NCBI GenBank assembly: GCA_034336665.1
Contig: JAPFBE010000002.1
Span: forward strand, 73,969,405 to 74,033,404
Length of the DNA: 64,000 nucleotides
DNA from: Luscinia megarhynchos
Taxonomy: Eukaryota; Chordata; Aves; Passeriformes; Turdidae
Direction: 5' to 3'
Part shown: piece by piece, positions 52,101 through 61,905 of the stretch
How positions within the stretch are numbered: position 1 is the first letter of the stretch
How the letters are laid out: each line of letters starts with the position of its first letter
Program-made: the position numbers and the translations under genes
Notes under the pieces: generated by a model
The model's input: the letters and a program-made list of their open reading frames with translations, nothing else
The model's database searches: none
Told to the model about the DNA's origin: nothing

Positions 52101-55100
52101 TTGTGTTGAACTGGCAATGAAAGGTTATTTTTCGGAGTGAACCGTGGACAAAGAAAAGTGCAATTGTTTCTTGGCTTTTGATAGCTAAACACTATTTACC
52201 AATCATAAAATCTTGTGCTTTTCAGACAAGCATTTTTTTCCTTTCAAATATTATAAAAATATTAAGTTGCTGACACAGAATTCCTATTCATCTGCTGTTT
52301 CCTCCATCTTTAAAGATCTGATATAATATTTCACTATTAACTCTGAAGACACTGAAAACAACTAAAGATAGACCAATGTACTAAGAACATATTTATGTTT
52401 GTAAAATTGCAGTTTTATGATGTAGTAGGCAGAGTTTGTTACACAGAAAAAGAACTAAATAACTACTGGATCAAGAGAATACAAGCCCCTACTTCTACTT
52501 CCGTGCAGGAGATAAATATTCAAGAGTTAATTCCTTTATCATATAAACTAGGAATAAAAATAAAGTTTGAAGCACACCAACAGTTTCAGATGCAGTTGTT
52601 ACATCTTTACATCACTGGTAGCTGTTACATGTGTCTTTGAAAAAATAAGGAATCATATTTTTCCAGTCATTAACATAGTATGTATTTTATATGCATTAAA
52701 ATCAGAAAGAAACTAGAAGATGTGATAAAAATATAAGCCATGAAAGAAGAGAGCTAAGGCAGCTGAGAATTTACCAGTTTATAATTCCCACCTTGTCATT
52801 AAGCCTGGAGAAATCTGTGTACCGTCTGAAAACCACCCAGCTTTCCTCTGGACTTCTTTTCACCAGTATTTTGTATACCTGTGTGGAATGACAGATATAT
52901 CACAAAAATGTGCAAAACTTCACACTGCATTGTCTGGAAGACTGAAATGATCCTCTATTTCTTAATGAAACAAAACTCATGGATAAAAAACATTTAATTA
53001 GAGTAAAAAAAATGCAAATAACAATAATCAGTACAAAGTTTAATTTAATTTCAGAATTTAAGGAAGGAGTTCCTCTAATTCCTAAATACATATAACTATT
53101 TCTGTCTGTAAGAAAGAACATATTGCCCAGCAGAATAAAAGGCTCAGCTAGCAAAAAATGGAAGTGTGTTTTAGTGATCTACTTTACCCTTTGCTAAATT
53201 ACAGTTTTACTCATTGATCCTGGAGGCCTCTCTGCACTGACTAACCGAAGTAATGGATACTTTGAATCAGATTTAGCAAGACAACAGCACGGCAGTACCT
53301 TACTCCTCTTTAAAAGCAAATGAATAAAGAAACAAAACAAGGATGACAATGATTATAATAATACTACAATTACTTTTTAGGGGGATTAATGTTCCAATGA
53401 ATATTAAAGGAATCTGAACACAATGAATCTAATAACACAACTTCAACTAGAAAACATTCAAGTGTCTAATGTCACAACTTTACTCTCTCCAATGTAAGGA
53501 AAGACAGGTTCTGCAACTGTACTGTTTTTTCAAGTCGGTATGTAAAAAATATAATACAAGAAAGAAAAAGATGTTTTTAGAATGATAAACAATCCCTCGC
53601 TTAACCAAATTCTGTGTAAAACATTTTTGAATCAGTGACATAGTAAAATCTTTTCCAGTACTTCATGGTGTCACAGCAGGTTGTCTTAGCTGCTAAGTGC
53701 ATTTTTCTTATTGCAGACCCAACATGTGATAACCCCAGTGCTAGCCAACTTCTGTACAGGTCTGAGACTGTTTCTAGCAATATTGTATTCCATAATATAT
53801 TAAGCTCCAGAGAGTTAAAGAAATTACAGGTAACTGTGGTGCAAATCAAAAGCCATTTTTCAGTAAGTACTTCCCTTATCTATGTTTTAAACACAATTTC
53901 ACTTTCAAGATGCGTCATCTGTGAAAGTCATGGATTGTGACAGAGGAAAAAGCTAGGAGCTTTTAAAATTCAAACTTGCAGGACATGCTTAGAAAACCAG
54001 CATTAAAATACAATTTTTCTATCTTGCATTTTATGTATAAATGCTTATCCAAACATTTTATTACTTTGCTGTTATACTAAAAGTATAAGCAGTTTTATTT
54101 TAATAAATAAATTTAGAAATAAATGCAAAATTGTGAAGGCTCTTTGCTAGAACACAGTAAAATGAGTACAAGAAACTTTGGAATATGCATGTCAATCTAT
54201 TTGCTAATCAGTATTCTATTCCTGTAGTGTACTCGAAGTTCTGCAAAAGCATTGGTAAACATGTATATGAGAAAAAAAAAGGAATAATTTCCAAGTGAAC
54301 ATCAGGTAACAAAAATAAAATTCACCAATTACAGTGAACTTAACTGTAACAGGGAGCACACCCAACTTGTGATTACTGGCCTTAAAATTATGGACAACCT
54401 GAAACAAACATGTTTGTTCCTGCCAAAGTTAAAAAAAACCAAAATAAGGTGATTGGGTGTTCTTTGGCTTTTTTTTAAGGTTTGCAATTAATGAGTAAGA
54501 ACTAGAAGATTTCAAAAAGTCAGGTCTTTCATACAACATCTTGGGTAAAAAATCACAAATTAATTCAACAAATTTGTTTTATTCCACTCAATTATGAATT
54601 GCTGAACTGCTTTATTCTATAAATAAAAAATTATCAATGAAAATACACTCATGTGATAATGCTCTCTGGCTGATCCAGCATCTCATTATAATTCCTACAT
54701 GCCTTTAAAAAAAGAAGAAAAAAGTGCTAATTGAACATTCCAGGATGGCAAATTCACTTAAGACTAAATGTTTATGAGGAGATATTTTGCAGCCAAGTTT
54801 TTCTCTCCCATATGCTTCAGCAACCATGTACTCTAACATGAACTAACATCTACCTCCTGAAGTCTGGACATCATTCAGCTCAATCAGATTCTTATTTTTG
54901 GAAACTATGACATGCTACCAACAGTAAAAAAAAGAAATCAGCAATTGAGTCTACTCCTTCTGCTAAGTGATCTTAATTTGATTCCCCCTCTTCCATCTCA
55001 CCGATTTAGCACTGCAAAAGCAACTCAAATTCCTAGGACTAATTACTTGCTGGCTTTAATGCACAACAGCAAACTGCATGCACAACATGCAACTGAAAAT

Positions 55101-57139
55101 AAAGTTAATTGTGTGGTTTCAGATACCAACACAGCAATAGAAGTGAAATTGGGAAGAGCAAAAACTGCATCCAAGCATTTTACAATGGAAGAATGTTTCA
55201 CTTGTACTGTGACCTGGCCTTCTACACACATAAGGAGACAAAGTTGCCATTGTTAATACAGTAGAACACCTTACAGGCACACTGCAGTATGTCTTGGCAA
55301 TGTCTTAAAAAAAAGACAGAGAAGCACGTCCAAAAAGGGCAACAAGGTGGTGAAAGGCCTAGAGTGCAAGTCATGTGAGGAGTGGCTGAGGGAGCTGGGG
55401 ATATTTATTCTAGGGAAAAGAAGGCTCAGGAGAGACCTTATGGGTCCCTACAACCACCTGAAAGGAGGCTGCAGCCAGGTGGAGAGTTGGTCACTTCTCC
55501 CAGGCAATCAGGAAATGCCCTCAAGCTGCACCAGGGGAGGTTCAGACTGACATCAGAAATAATTCCTTCATGGAAAGGGTGGTTAAACATTGCATTGAGC
55601 TGCCCAGGGAGGTGGTGGAGTTGCCATCCCTGAAGGAGCTCATGAAATGACTGTATGTGGCATTTTGTGCCATAATCTGGTTGTCAAGGTGGTGATCAAA
55701 GGCTGGACTCAATCTTAGAGGTCTTTTCCAACCAAAATGATCTTCAGACTAATCCTTGTACATATACCGATATCAACTGTTAATTACTTAAAAAATTTTT
55801 AATCTACCTGTTAAAAAAATTTGCTTTTCTCTTATGCTAACATGCATGAAGATGTTAGAGACTAAAAATCACAGGAAAAGACAGGCTATCATTCTCAAAT
55901 GATTAAAAAGCCTCATTATTTAACTTTTTGTCAAAGGATCTTGATTTCATTAGTATTTTAACTGTCATAAAGATTCTGCACTTCTCCAATCTAAAACAGG
56001 ACGAAAAAGTTTGTCTATTTCCTTTTCCTTACCTATTTCTGATTAATGTAGTTCATCTTAAGCAATATAATTAATAATCAGTAACAGCTTTCATCAGTCT
56101 CACAACCACTGCTGTATTATCTCAAAGAAATATTTCAACCACACCCACAAATTGTAAAGGTATATGGATATATTTATAGCATGCAAAACAAATGAGCTGC
56201 CAGCTACAGTGCACTTTGAGAAAAATCAATACAAACCAGTTAGGCTGCTGTTCTGGCACGAGATATGGCATAAGTGACTTCCCAGTCTGTTTGCAGAACA
56301 GATTTCCCCTTACTAGAAACTGAGCTGGGTAAGTTGAAACCTACATGTTTACACTTCAACAGAAATATCTGAAGTTACTAATAACTGCAAAGGGCTAACA
56401 TCAAAGTTTCTTATCATTCATGTCAAATAAAAGACTACATTTTTTTTAGGAAGTTTACCTACACAGAACTTATACAAGTTCAATTTCACAAGGAATTGTA
56501 ACTGTAAGGAATTCCTGACTTTCCCAGCAGAAATTGATGAAACAGAATTAATTCCTTCTATTCCACAAACACAATTACAGGAAAGACTGCTTTCTAGTCC
56601 CAGTTTTCCCACCTGTATAAGAGGAATGGTTTTTCCTGTCAGGAAGTACTTTGAAGCTAAATTGGTAACATCCCTAACAGCAGGTCTAATTCCTGAAAGA
56701 CAATGCAAAGCACATTCAATTGTTATCTTGTCATTACAGGATCAACTACACTATGCCCAAAACTTACAGTGAATTTTGCCCTTTCTTCCATCACCTCATA
56801 GCCCAGAATAGTAGGTGTGGATGGTCGATCTTCCCAGCTCCTCGAATCTTCATTCTGCTCTATTTCTTCTACAGGCTGGGTACAGTATTCTATGGATGTA
56901 TCCAGACCTGTAAATTTAGTCCTAACAAGTGGACTGCTACACGCAGATGATGTGGAACCAATCTGGTCAGGCACGCTCATCTTTTTAAAACTATCAACTG
57001 TAGTGTCCTCCAGCTGTCCTTTAGAGGAACTTGAACTCGTTGAGATGCTCCCAAAGGAAGAACTTCTTTGGTTTCTGTTTGTAAAGCTGGATGATGAACT
57101 TCCAATAGGAACAGGAACAGGAACATATGGTGTTGCCAT
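37002..57139 (-). CDS. SNX16: Sorting nexin 16, full coding span (7 coding exons)
   Basis: SNX16 is an endosomal sorting nexin that binds phosphatidylinositol 3-phosphate through a PX domain and dimerises through a coiled coil; it affects receptor traffic such as EGFR. Coding exons on the minus strand are 56768-57139, 52792-52878, 48804-48952, 44351-44420, 40090-40226, 37368-37484 and 37002-37107, giving 1038 nt and 345 residues (human 344 as I recall). Residues 1-100 are a Ser-rich N-terminus. The PX domain covers about 107-218, with RRYTDFSRL (142-150) carrying the basic pair for PI3P and the PPKRWF segment at 166-171. The coiled coil is about 227-272. The tail is acidic and ends [14 protein letters not shown]. 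The ATG has A at -3 and G at +4; an out-of-frame ATG lies 7 nt upstream. Two upstream non-coding exon segments are likely. Confidence 0.96.
37368..37484 (-). CDS. SNX16: SNX16 coding exon 6
   Basis: 117 nt, 38 codons plus split bases: [20 protein letters not shown] and a Glu-rich continuation. Clearly more divergent from human than the PX domain. Acceptor TTGTAG, donor GTAAAT. Confidence 0.88.
37739..38205 (+). mobile_element. CR1 LINE 3' end
   Basis: Reads CR1 blocks in order: CACCTTTCCTATGAGGAAAG, GGATTGTTCAGCCTGGAAAA, GTGGCCTTCCAGTACCTGAG, CTGAAAGAGGGTAGGTTTAG, GGCACTGGAACAGGTTGTCC and GAGGTCCCTCCCAACCCAGG. In SNX16 intron 6, antisense to the gene. Confidence 0.93.
38773..38803. repeat. 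(CTA)n(TAA)n trinucleotide microsatellite
   Basis: A short compound array, about five CTA units followed by about five TAA units, in SNX16 intron 6. Confidence 0.9.
39283..39458 (+). mobile_element. Short CR1 LINE 3' end
   Basis: GGAAGAGATTCTTCACTGTA, GGCACTGGAACAGGTTGCCC, CAAGACCAGGCTGGATGGGG and a final ATTCTATGATTCTATGA, the duplicated CR1 terminal octamer. 5'-truncated. In SNX16 intron 6, antisense to the gene. Confidence 0.93.
40090..40226 (-). CDS. SNX16: SNX16 coding exon 5 (coiled coil)
   Basis: 137 nt encoding [20 protein letters not shown], then [20 protein letters not shown] and VERRI. Heptad spacing of Leu/Ile residues supports the dimerising coiled coil. Acceptor CTTTTAG, donor GTATGT. 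Confidence 0.95.
42570..43207 (+). mobile_element. CR1 LINE with internal deletion
   Basis: The left part (about 42570-43015) reads in broken frames as the ORF2 region between endonuclease and reverse transcriptase: VWMSKDLLS, then a [13 protein letters not shown] stretch, [15 protein letters not shown] and GFYKH. The right part (about 43030-43207) is a normal CR1 3' end (CAGCCACTGGAGCAGGCTGG to CCTTTCCAACCTCACTCTAT). The reverse transcriptase domain between them is missing. In SNX16 intron 5, antisense to the gene. Confidence 0.75.
43905..43975 (+). mobile_element. Very short CR1 3' tail
   Basis: GGTGATCTTTAAGGTTCCTT, CCAATCCAAACCATTCCATG and ATTCTGTGATT match the last 70 bp of a CR1. Severely 5'-truncated. 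In SNX16 intron 5, antisense to the gene. Confidence 0.8.
44351..44420 (-). CDS. SNX16: SNX16 coding exon 4
   Basis: 70 nt encoding [20 protein letters not shown] and ESR after one base completing Cys203; end of the PX domain. The acceptor TTTGGTAAAG has a modest pyrimidine tract; donor GTAAGT. Confidence 0.94.
44421..48803 (-). other. SNX16: SNX16 intron 4
   Basis: 4.4 kb, AT-rich, with an AT tract near 44925-44975. Slightly GC-richer sequence lies around 45760-46010 without a recognisable exon or repeat. I see no gene here. Confidence 0.65.
48804..48952 (-). CDS. SNX16: SNX16 coding exon 3
   Basis: 149 nt encoding [20 protein letters not shown] through [14 protein letters not shown] plus two bases. 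AATTTCAG acceptor, GTATGT donor. One of the most conserved parts of the PX domain. Confidence 0.96.
50075..50464 (+). mobile_element. Probable solo LTR of an avian endogenous retrovirus
   Basis: About 390 bp with LTR architecture on the plus strand: starts TGACTGTGGCCGAGCC, has TATAAAAAGCTGGG at about 50226 and AATAAA at 50312-50317 followed by a TGATGCTTGCCATCTTTGG stretch, and ends near GCCACAACA. GAATG precedes and GAATC follows the proposed ends, a possible 5-bp target duplication with one mismatch. No internal retroviral genes flank it. In SNX16 intron 3, antisense to the gene. Family name unknown to me. Confidence 0.6.
52792..52878 (-). CDS. SNX16: SNX16 coding exon 2
   Basis: 87 nt, 29 codons, phase 0 both ends: [19 protein letters not shown], then [10 protein letters not shown]. 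It holds the PX signature arginines. ACACAG acceptor; donor GTGGGA is a weak consensus match. Confidence 0.95.
55325..55745 (+). mobile_element. CR1 LINE 3' end
   Basis: Reads GAGTGGCTGAGGGAGCTGGG, GAAAAGAAGGCTCAGGAGAG, ACCTTATGGGTCCCTACAAC, CACCAGGGGAGGTTCAGACT, GAGCTGCCCAGGGAGGTGGT and GAGGTCTTTTCCAACCAAAA. A relatively well-preserved copy. In SNX16 intron 2, antisense to the gene. Confidence 0.93.
56768..57139 (-). CDS. SNX16: SNX16 coding exon 1
   Basis: 372 nt, 124 codons: [13 protein letters not shown], a serine-rich stretch, then [20 protein letters not shown] and AKFT at the start of the PX domain. GTAAGT donor. Confidence 0.96.
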
Positions 57140-57234
57140 CCTTCATGAAAAAAAAAGTCCTCAGTTTTTGGTCCAGGAATTTAAGCTTTGTTCGCTGTAC
57201 AAACCATGTCTCCTCTTGTTTTCAGGAACACTAC
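57140..57234 (-). other. SNX16: SNX16 5' UTR part of the first coding exon
   Basis: On the minus strand CTTAATTGCAG is a good acceptor just before 57234, so the leader exon probably starts there. The leader holds a short uORF (ATGGTTTGTACA... ending in TAA after eight codons) and a second ATG at 57144-57146 that overlaps the main frame out of phase. Confidence 0.55.
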
Positions 57235-60200
57235 CTGCAATTAAGGACAGAAAGTATTGCTGTCATTTTTAAGTCAAAGTAACACTAAGAGCTTTGGAAA
57301 AAAAACTGTATTAGCTCTGAAATAGTACATGGCAGTGTTGATGGTAAAACATTTTCACAAAGAATTTGGCTTCATATAAATACTGCTTCTAGGTTGTATC
57401 TCAACCATTTGACAGACAGCTTTACAAGAGTTCTGTCTTGCCCAGCTATTAAAATCAAAATGGCAAAGAGGTAAAGCAAGATTACAAAAATCCTTTTGTC
57501 CTTTAAGACTTCAGGGTTATTTGGTTTTATCCAGAGTCAGCAATTTTTTGGCATATGAGGAGTAGTTTCAGTGCCTGTTTCATCAAAATAGTACAAAAGG
57601 TTTTCTCAGAACTGGTTCTGTAAGACATCCACTGCAGACTATGAGCCAAACACACAGGCAACAATATACAAGACATGAATCAAAAGACATGACAGTAAAC
57701 AGCTTAGGTGAAAACATATTTGCATATTACACATTTACTGAAGCATAATGGATCTGTTTTCAATACTAAATATTTTTTCAAAACAACTCTGTTGTACATA
57801 ATGCTGCAGACATTTGTCACAATGTTAAATGGGCACATTTTCTGGAGTCTGAATTGGAGCAATTAAGTTTTACAAGCATGCACATCAAAAGCAGGGCTAT
57901 TATAGCAGGTAGTTTTCCATTCTAGAAGATTAAAATGGAAGAAAAAAGTGCACAGAAAAAAGAGAAATAAACAATTTAGTTTTTTTTTTCTTCAATAAAA
58001 CCATTTCAAACAAGTTTTTTGTGTGCATGTGTATACATTTCTGCAAAAAACGCAAAATAAAATTAAGACATCAGTATCAAACTGGCAAAAAAGCACCATC
58101 TCCTCATTTTAACAAAGCAGAAGAGCACTTACAAGATGCAAATTAAATGCCACCTCTTTGGATTAACAGGATTTGAGCCATGATCCATTTCACCCAGGAA
58201 TAAACTAATCAACCGAGAGACTGCAGGAAGCTGTGGAATGGGAAACCGCCAATCTGATTCACATCAATCAATCATCTACTGCAGCAAAACCAAATGAGAT
58301 TCCTAATTGTGAGTGTGAAGTGATGCTTCCCCTCTCTTGCTCTAAATTAATCCTAGAGCAGAGGAATAAACAAATAAATTTTAAATGAACCAGCACAAGC
58401 AAGACTGAAAAATTCTCTTGAACAAATTCCTTGAGAGAAGGAAAAAAACAAATTTAGTCATCCTTTCAGCTATATTAGGAAGACTTCACACACTCTCTGT
58501 CAGAAAGTTCAGTTAACTTCACCAGGAGAACAATTTCAAACTGGCAGTAATTTCTTGGGAGCATCTCTTCTTCACTGTGGAATGAGGCTGGACACTCAGC
58601 ACATCTGAGGGAGCTGAAATGCCAGTACCATAAACCCCTGCTGACTCACTCAGCTGGTCAGGGAGGGGATTTGAAGTATCCAGCAGCTTCTGCAGTCACA
58701 CAGATTGTGTGAGTGAAGCCACGTGCCAGACATCTGACCTGCTTCAGCCTCACTTGGTGTGAGAGAAGCAAGTCACACCTGTCTCTGAGATCAGATGTTC
58801 TCCTGCAGCTACACCAGATCTAAATCCCATTTTTTCACCCATATCTCAGGAAGAAAATCTATTTTCTGCCTCGAACAGTAAGTTTTGCAATAATTTTTCT
58901 TTAATGCAAGGTGTGAAGCACTGTCTGATAAATTTTCTCTAGCAACATTCTCTGAACAAATAAATATCTAAATTAAACCTTAAAAAGGTAACTCCTTTTT
59001 CACTTGCCATTTCAGTGACTCTTCCAGGTTACCAGAACAAGAAATTGAGAGCATGCCTTTAAACAATGTCCCACCCAGCTATGCTCTTGCTAGTTGTAGG
59101 ATTAAATTGTAAAAGGAAGAACCTAAGTGAGTCCAGACGTCAAAAAATCAAACAATCTATACGTAAAAAGTGTTCATTCTCTGTTGAATGCCTGTGAACC
59201 TGGAGTGGAAAACAAACCCACATCTCAGGGACTATCTGCTGAACCGAACCTAGGAGCTTGTGCAATTTTAAGATGCAAAAAAAGCTTGTACTCTTCATCA
59301 CTTCATGAAAAGAACCAAACCTAAAACCCCACAATGACATTTTCACCAGTGAAAATACTTGTGAACAGTCCTTCCTAGAAGAACTTCTTCCTTTAAAGTG
59401 AAATGCCAGTCAAGAACTTGATGTCTTGAGCTTGTTTATTTACTACATAATACTCTTAACTGCACACAAATTTCTGAGCAGCTGCACCAATTTGGCAAGC
59501 AAGAGAGCTCAACACAGCCCACCCTGAGGATAAAGCCCTTGGTGTTGAGAGGCCAACACCTGCACTGTACATGCTTCAGCAGCTTTCATTTCAGACCAGC
59601 TCTAATTCAGTGCCACTTATTAGCAGCTGGACCACTAAACCTGCTCCCAGGGTACATTTTCTGGTTTAGTTTCTTTTGTACTCTGCAAGGCCACCCCAAA
59701 TGGTGAGTCAACGACTATTAAAGGTGATGATGACACTGTTTTCTTCTGCAGGACATTCTTGACTCAATCTGACACAGTAAACATGTCCACAGACAAATAA
59801 AAGGGGCTGATGCTACCTGTGTCACTCACAGATTCTTCTAACTTTTAAGAGTAACTGGAAAGTATTACCTGAGTAACAGAAATGTCAGGTCAAGTGAGCA
59901 GATGGCACATGACTTCACTTAACTTGAATATTTTTTTTTAAAATTTGAAAGAAATATACAAAAATATTACATTATCAGACTCACAAACTCACAAACATAT
60001 TCCTAAATACATATGCAAATCCATCTTCAACTGTAGAACCATCACAATTTCCTAGTATGTAAAATATTTACAAACTATGAGCTATCACAAGGTTCAAAAT
60101 CACATCAATTTGCACTTTATGAAGGCTATTGAATATTAGAAAAAAATACAGTGCTCGAACAAGGGTCACAACCCCAGGAATCCAGCCTTATCTACAAATA

Positions 60201-61702
60201 TAATTTACTGCCAATTCATGCAATAAAAGGAACTGGGAATAATTTCGTTTAAAAAAAATCCTTTTAGATATGTGGCTCCCTACTTACCTCGGCACAGCAA
60301 GGAGGGTTTGTGTGCTCAGCTTGCTCCTACCCCAGCTGCACAGAACCAGCAGACTCACTGCAGCACACCAACTTTAAGAGTAAACTGCTCATGACACCTA
60401 TGAGACACTCCAGAGACTGCACTTTCTTGTCTAGCTATTTACTTGACTTTCTGCAATAAATCTGCTTCCTGTTCGGAACCTGTATTTGTTTAGTTTGATT
60501 CCCAGCTGTGAGTTAAGAACGAAAAGAGAAGGAAGAGAACATTTGCTGGAAGGGCTGAACTGCAAGATCTGAAACAGGATAGGACAGTCCCGGGAACCCG
60601 GCTGTCACATGCTGCAAGAGCAGCATGACACCAACTTATCCTGGTGTTTACAGCAGCCACCTCCCTTTCTGCGGGCGAAGCAAATAGGCTCTAATAAAAC
60701 CACTTAAAAAGGGTTTGCCTGCAGCTTGCAGCTATCGCAGCTCCAAACCTTTTTAAGCTAATGGCTTGTATATTCAGTGAGAAACACGTAAGCCACACGA
60801 TTCGAGGATAATAGATTAGAAACAAAACAATCCGTACTTAAGAGTTGTAATTGGATTTAGAAGACTTTTAGCTATGCAATACTATTTGTGATCTGGTTAC
60901 ATATATTGTGCCTCTGTTTGGATAACGCAGACAAGCTGATCTCTGCTGTTTAGGGTTTAAGTGCTACTGAGGAATGTCAGCTGAAGAACAAGTGGTATAT
61001 ACAAAGAAACAACTTCCAGACTTAGGTTTCATAATATTTTAAATAATCATTTTATGCCGACTTCAGCCGAGTTGCCTAACAACATTTTTTACTCGCTTAT
61101 GAATGGGGGGGCTATTTACCACACCTCACACATACACAGAGGAAAAATTCCTGCCCCAAAGAGTCTCTCACGGACCCAGACAGAACTGCAGGTACCTGGT
61201 CCCAGAACCCGCACATCAGGGAGCGCTACTTCTGGCGGTTCTGACACCGAGGAGAACCAAACCAGCCCGGCCGGCACCGCGGGCAGCGCCGGCCTGGCCC
61301 GGGGAGCGCCGCCGCCGCTTTACGTAACTCCAGGGGCGGCCGAGCCGTGACACCGGCGGAGCCCGGGGAACCCTCCCGGCCCCTCCGCACGGCCGCGGGA
61401 GCCGCCGAGGAAACACCTGGAGCCGCGGCGAGGCCCCGCCCCGGGGAACGGGGGGTTCCGGACCCGCCGTCCCGCCCGGGCGGGACCGGACCCCGCGGCG
61501 CCGCCGCCCGTGCCCGCCTCCCCGCAGGTGCGCGGGAGCTCCGACAGCTGCGCGGAGGCGGCGGGGGCCGTCCCCGTCCGGCGCGGGACGGGCAGCGGCG
61601 AGGTTCCACTGCCCCGGCCTTCCCCACGCGGGCTGCCTCGCTGTCTCCGTGCCTGCCCCCGGCTCCCGGTGCTGCCGCGCCCCGCACAGCGGCCCCGCTC
61701 AC
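57235..61702 (-). other. SNX16: SNX16 intron 1 (5' UTR intron)
   Basis: 4.5 kb between the proposed non-coding exon and the first coding exon. Mostly AT-rich single-copy sequence. A perfect donor consensus (GCCGAG/GTAAGT, minus strand, exon side ending at 60288) suggests a possible alternative leader exon, with no other support. Confidence 0.5.
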
Positions 61703-61860
61703 CTGCTCCCGCCGCGCGCCCCGCTCCGCCGCGCACCGCCGGCCCGCCCCGCACGGGGGGCGGAGCAGGGGCGGGGCCTGCGGGAGCGGCGGGAGGGGCG
61801 GGGCCGCGCACGGACTACAAAGACCGGCATGCCCTGCCCGCCAACGCGAGTTTCGCTTTC
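61703..61860 (-). other. SNX16: Probable non-coding first exon of SNX16
   Basis: On the minus strand GGAGCAG/GTGAGCGG is a strong donor inside the CpG island. The exon's 5' limit is set only loosely by the ZNF143-like motifs near 61814-61896, which usually sit at or just upstream of the transcription start. Confidence 0.5.
61814..61836 (+). promoter_or_regulatory. ZNF143/THAP11-like motif 1
   Basis: ACTACAAAGACCGGCATGCC (plus CTGC) aligns with the extended vertebrate promoter motif ACTACAATTCCCAGCATGCC: the ACTACAA half and the GCATGCC half are kept at the right spacing. Confidence 0.65.
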
Positions 61861-61873
61861 CGGTGCGCGGGCG

Positions 61874-61896
61874 CGGTGCATTTTGGGGCTTGTAGT
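61874..61896 (-). promoter_or_regulatory. ZNF143/THAP11-like motif 2
   Basis: The minus strand reads ACTACAAGCCCCAAAATGCA, again matching ACTACAA-N-TCCCA-N-ATGC with the CCCA core and ATGC retained. Opposed to motif 1, 37 bp between them. Confidence 0.6.
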
Positions 61897-61905
61897 TCTG
61901 TGGTG

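Larger units (their letters stand above)
61250..61905. promoter_or_regulatory. SNX16: CpG island promoter of SNX16
   Basis: About 650 bp of CpG-dense sequence with many GC boxes, an ETS-like CTTTCCGG at about 61856, and two opposed ACTACAA-type motifs. No TATA box. Long ORFs here in several frames are GC-composition artefacts. Confidence 0.8.

Noticed and set aside
60288..60480. Possible alternative SNX16 leader exon
   Set aside because: Only a single good donor consensus supports it; no acceptor, promoter or coding evidence, so it is noted but not called.
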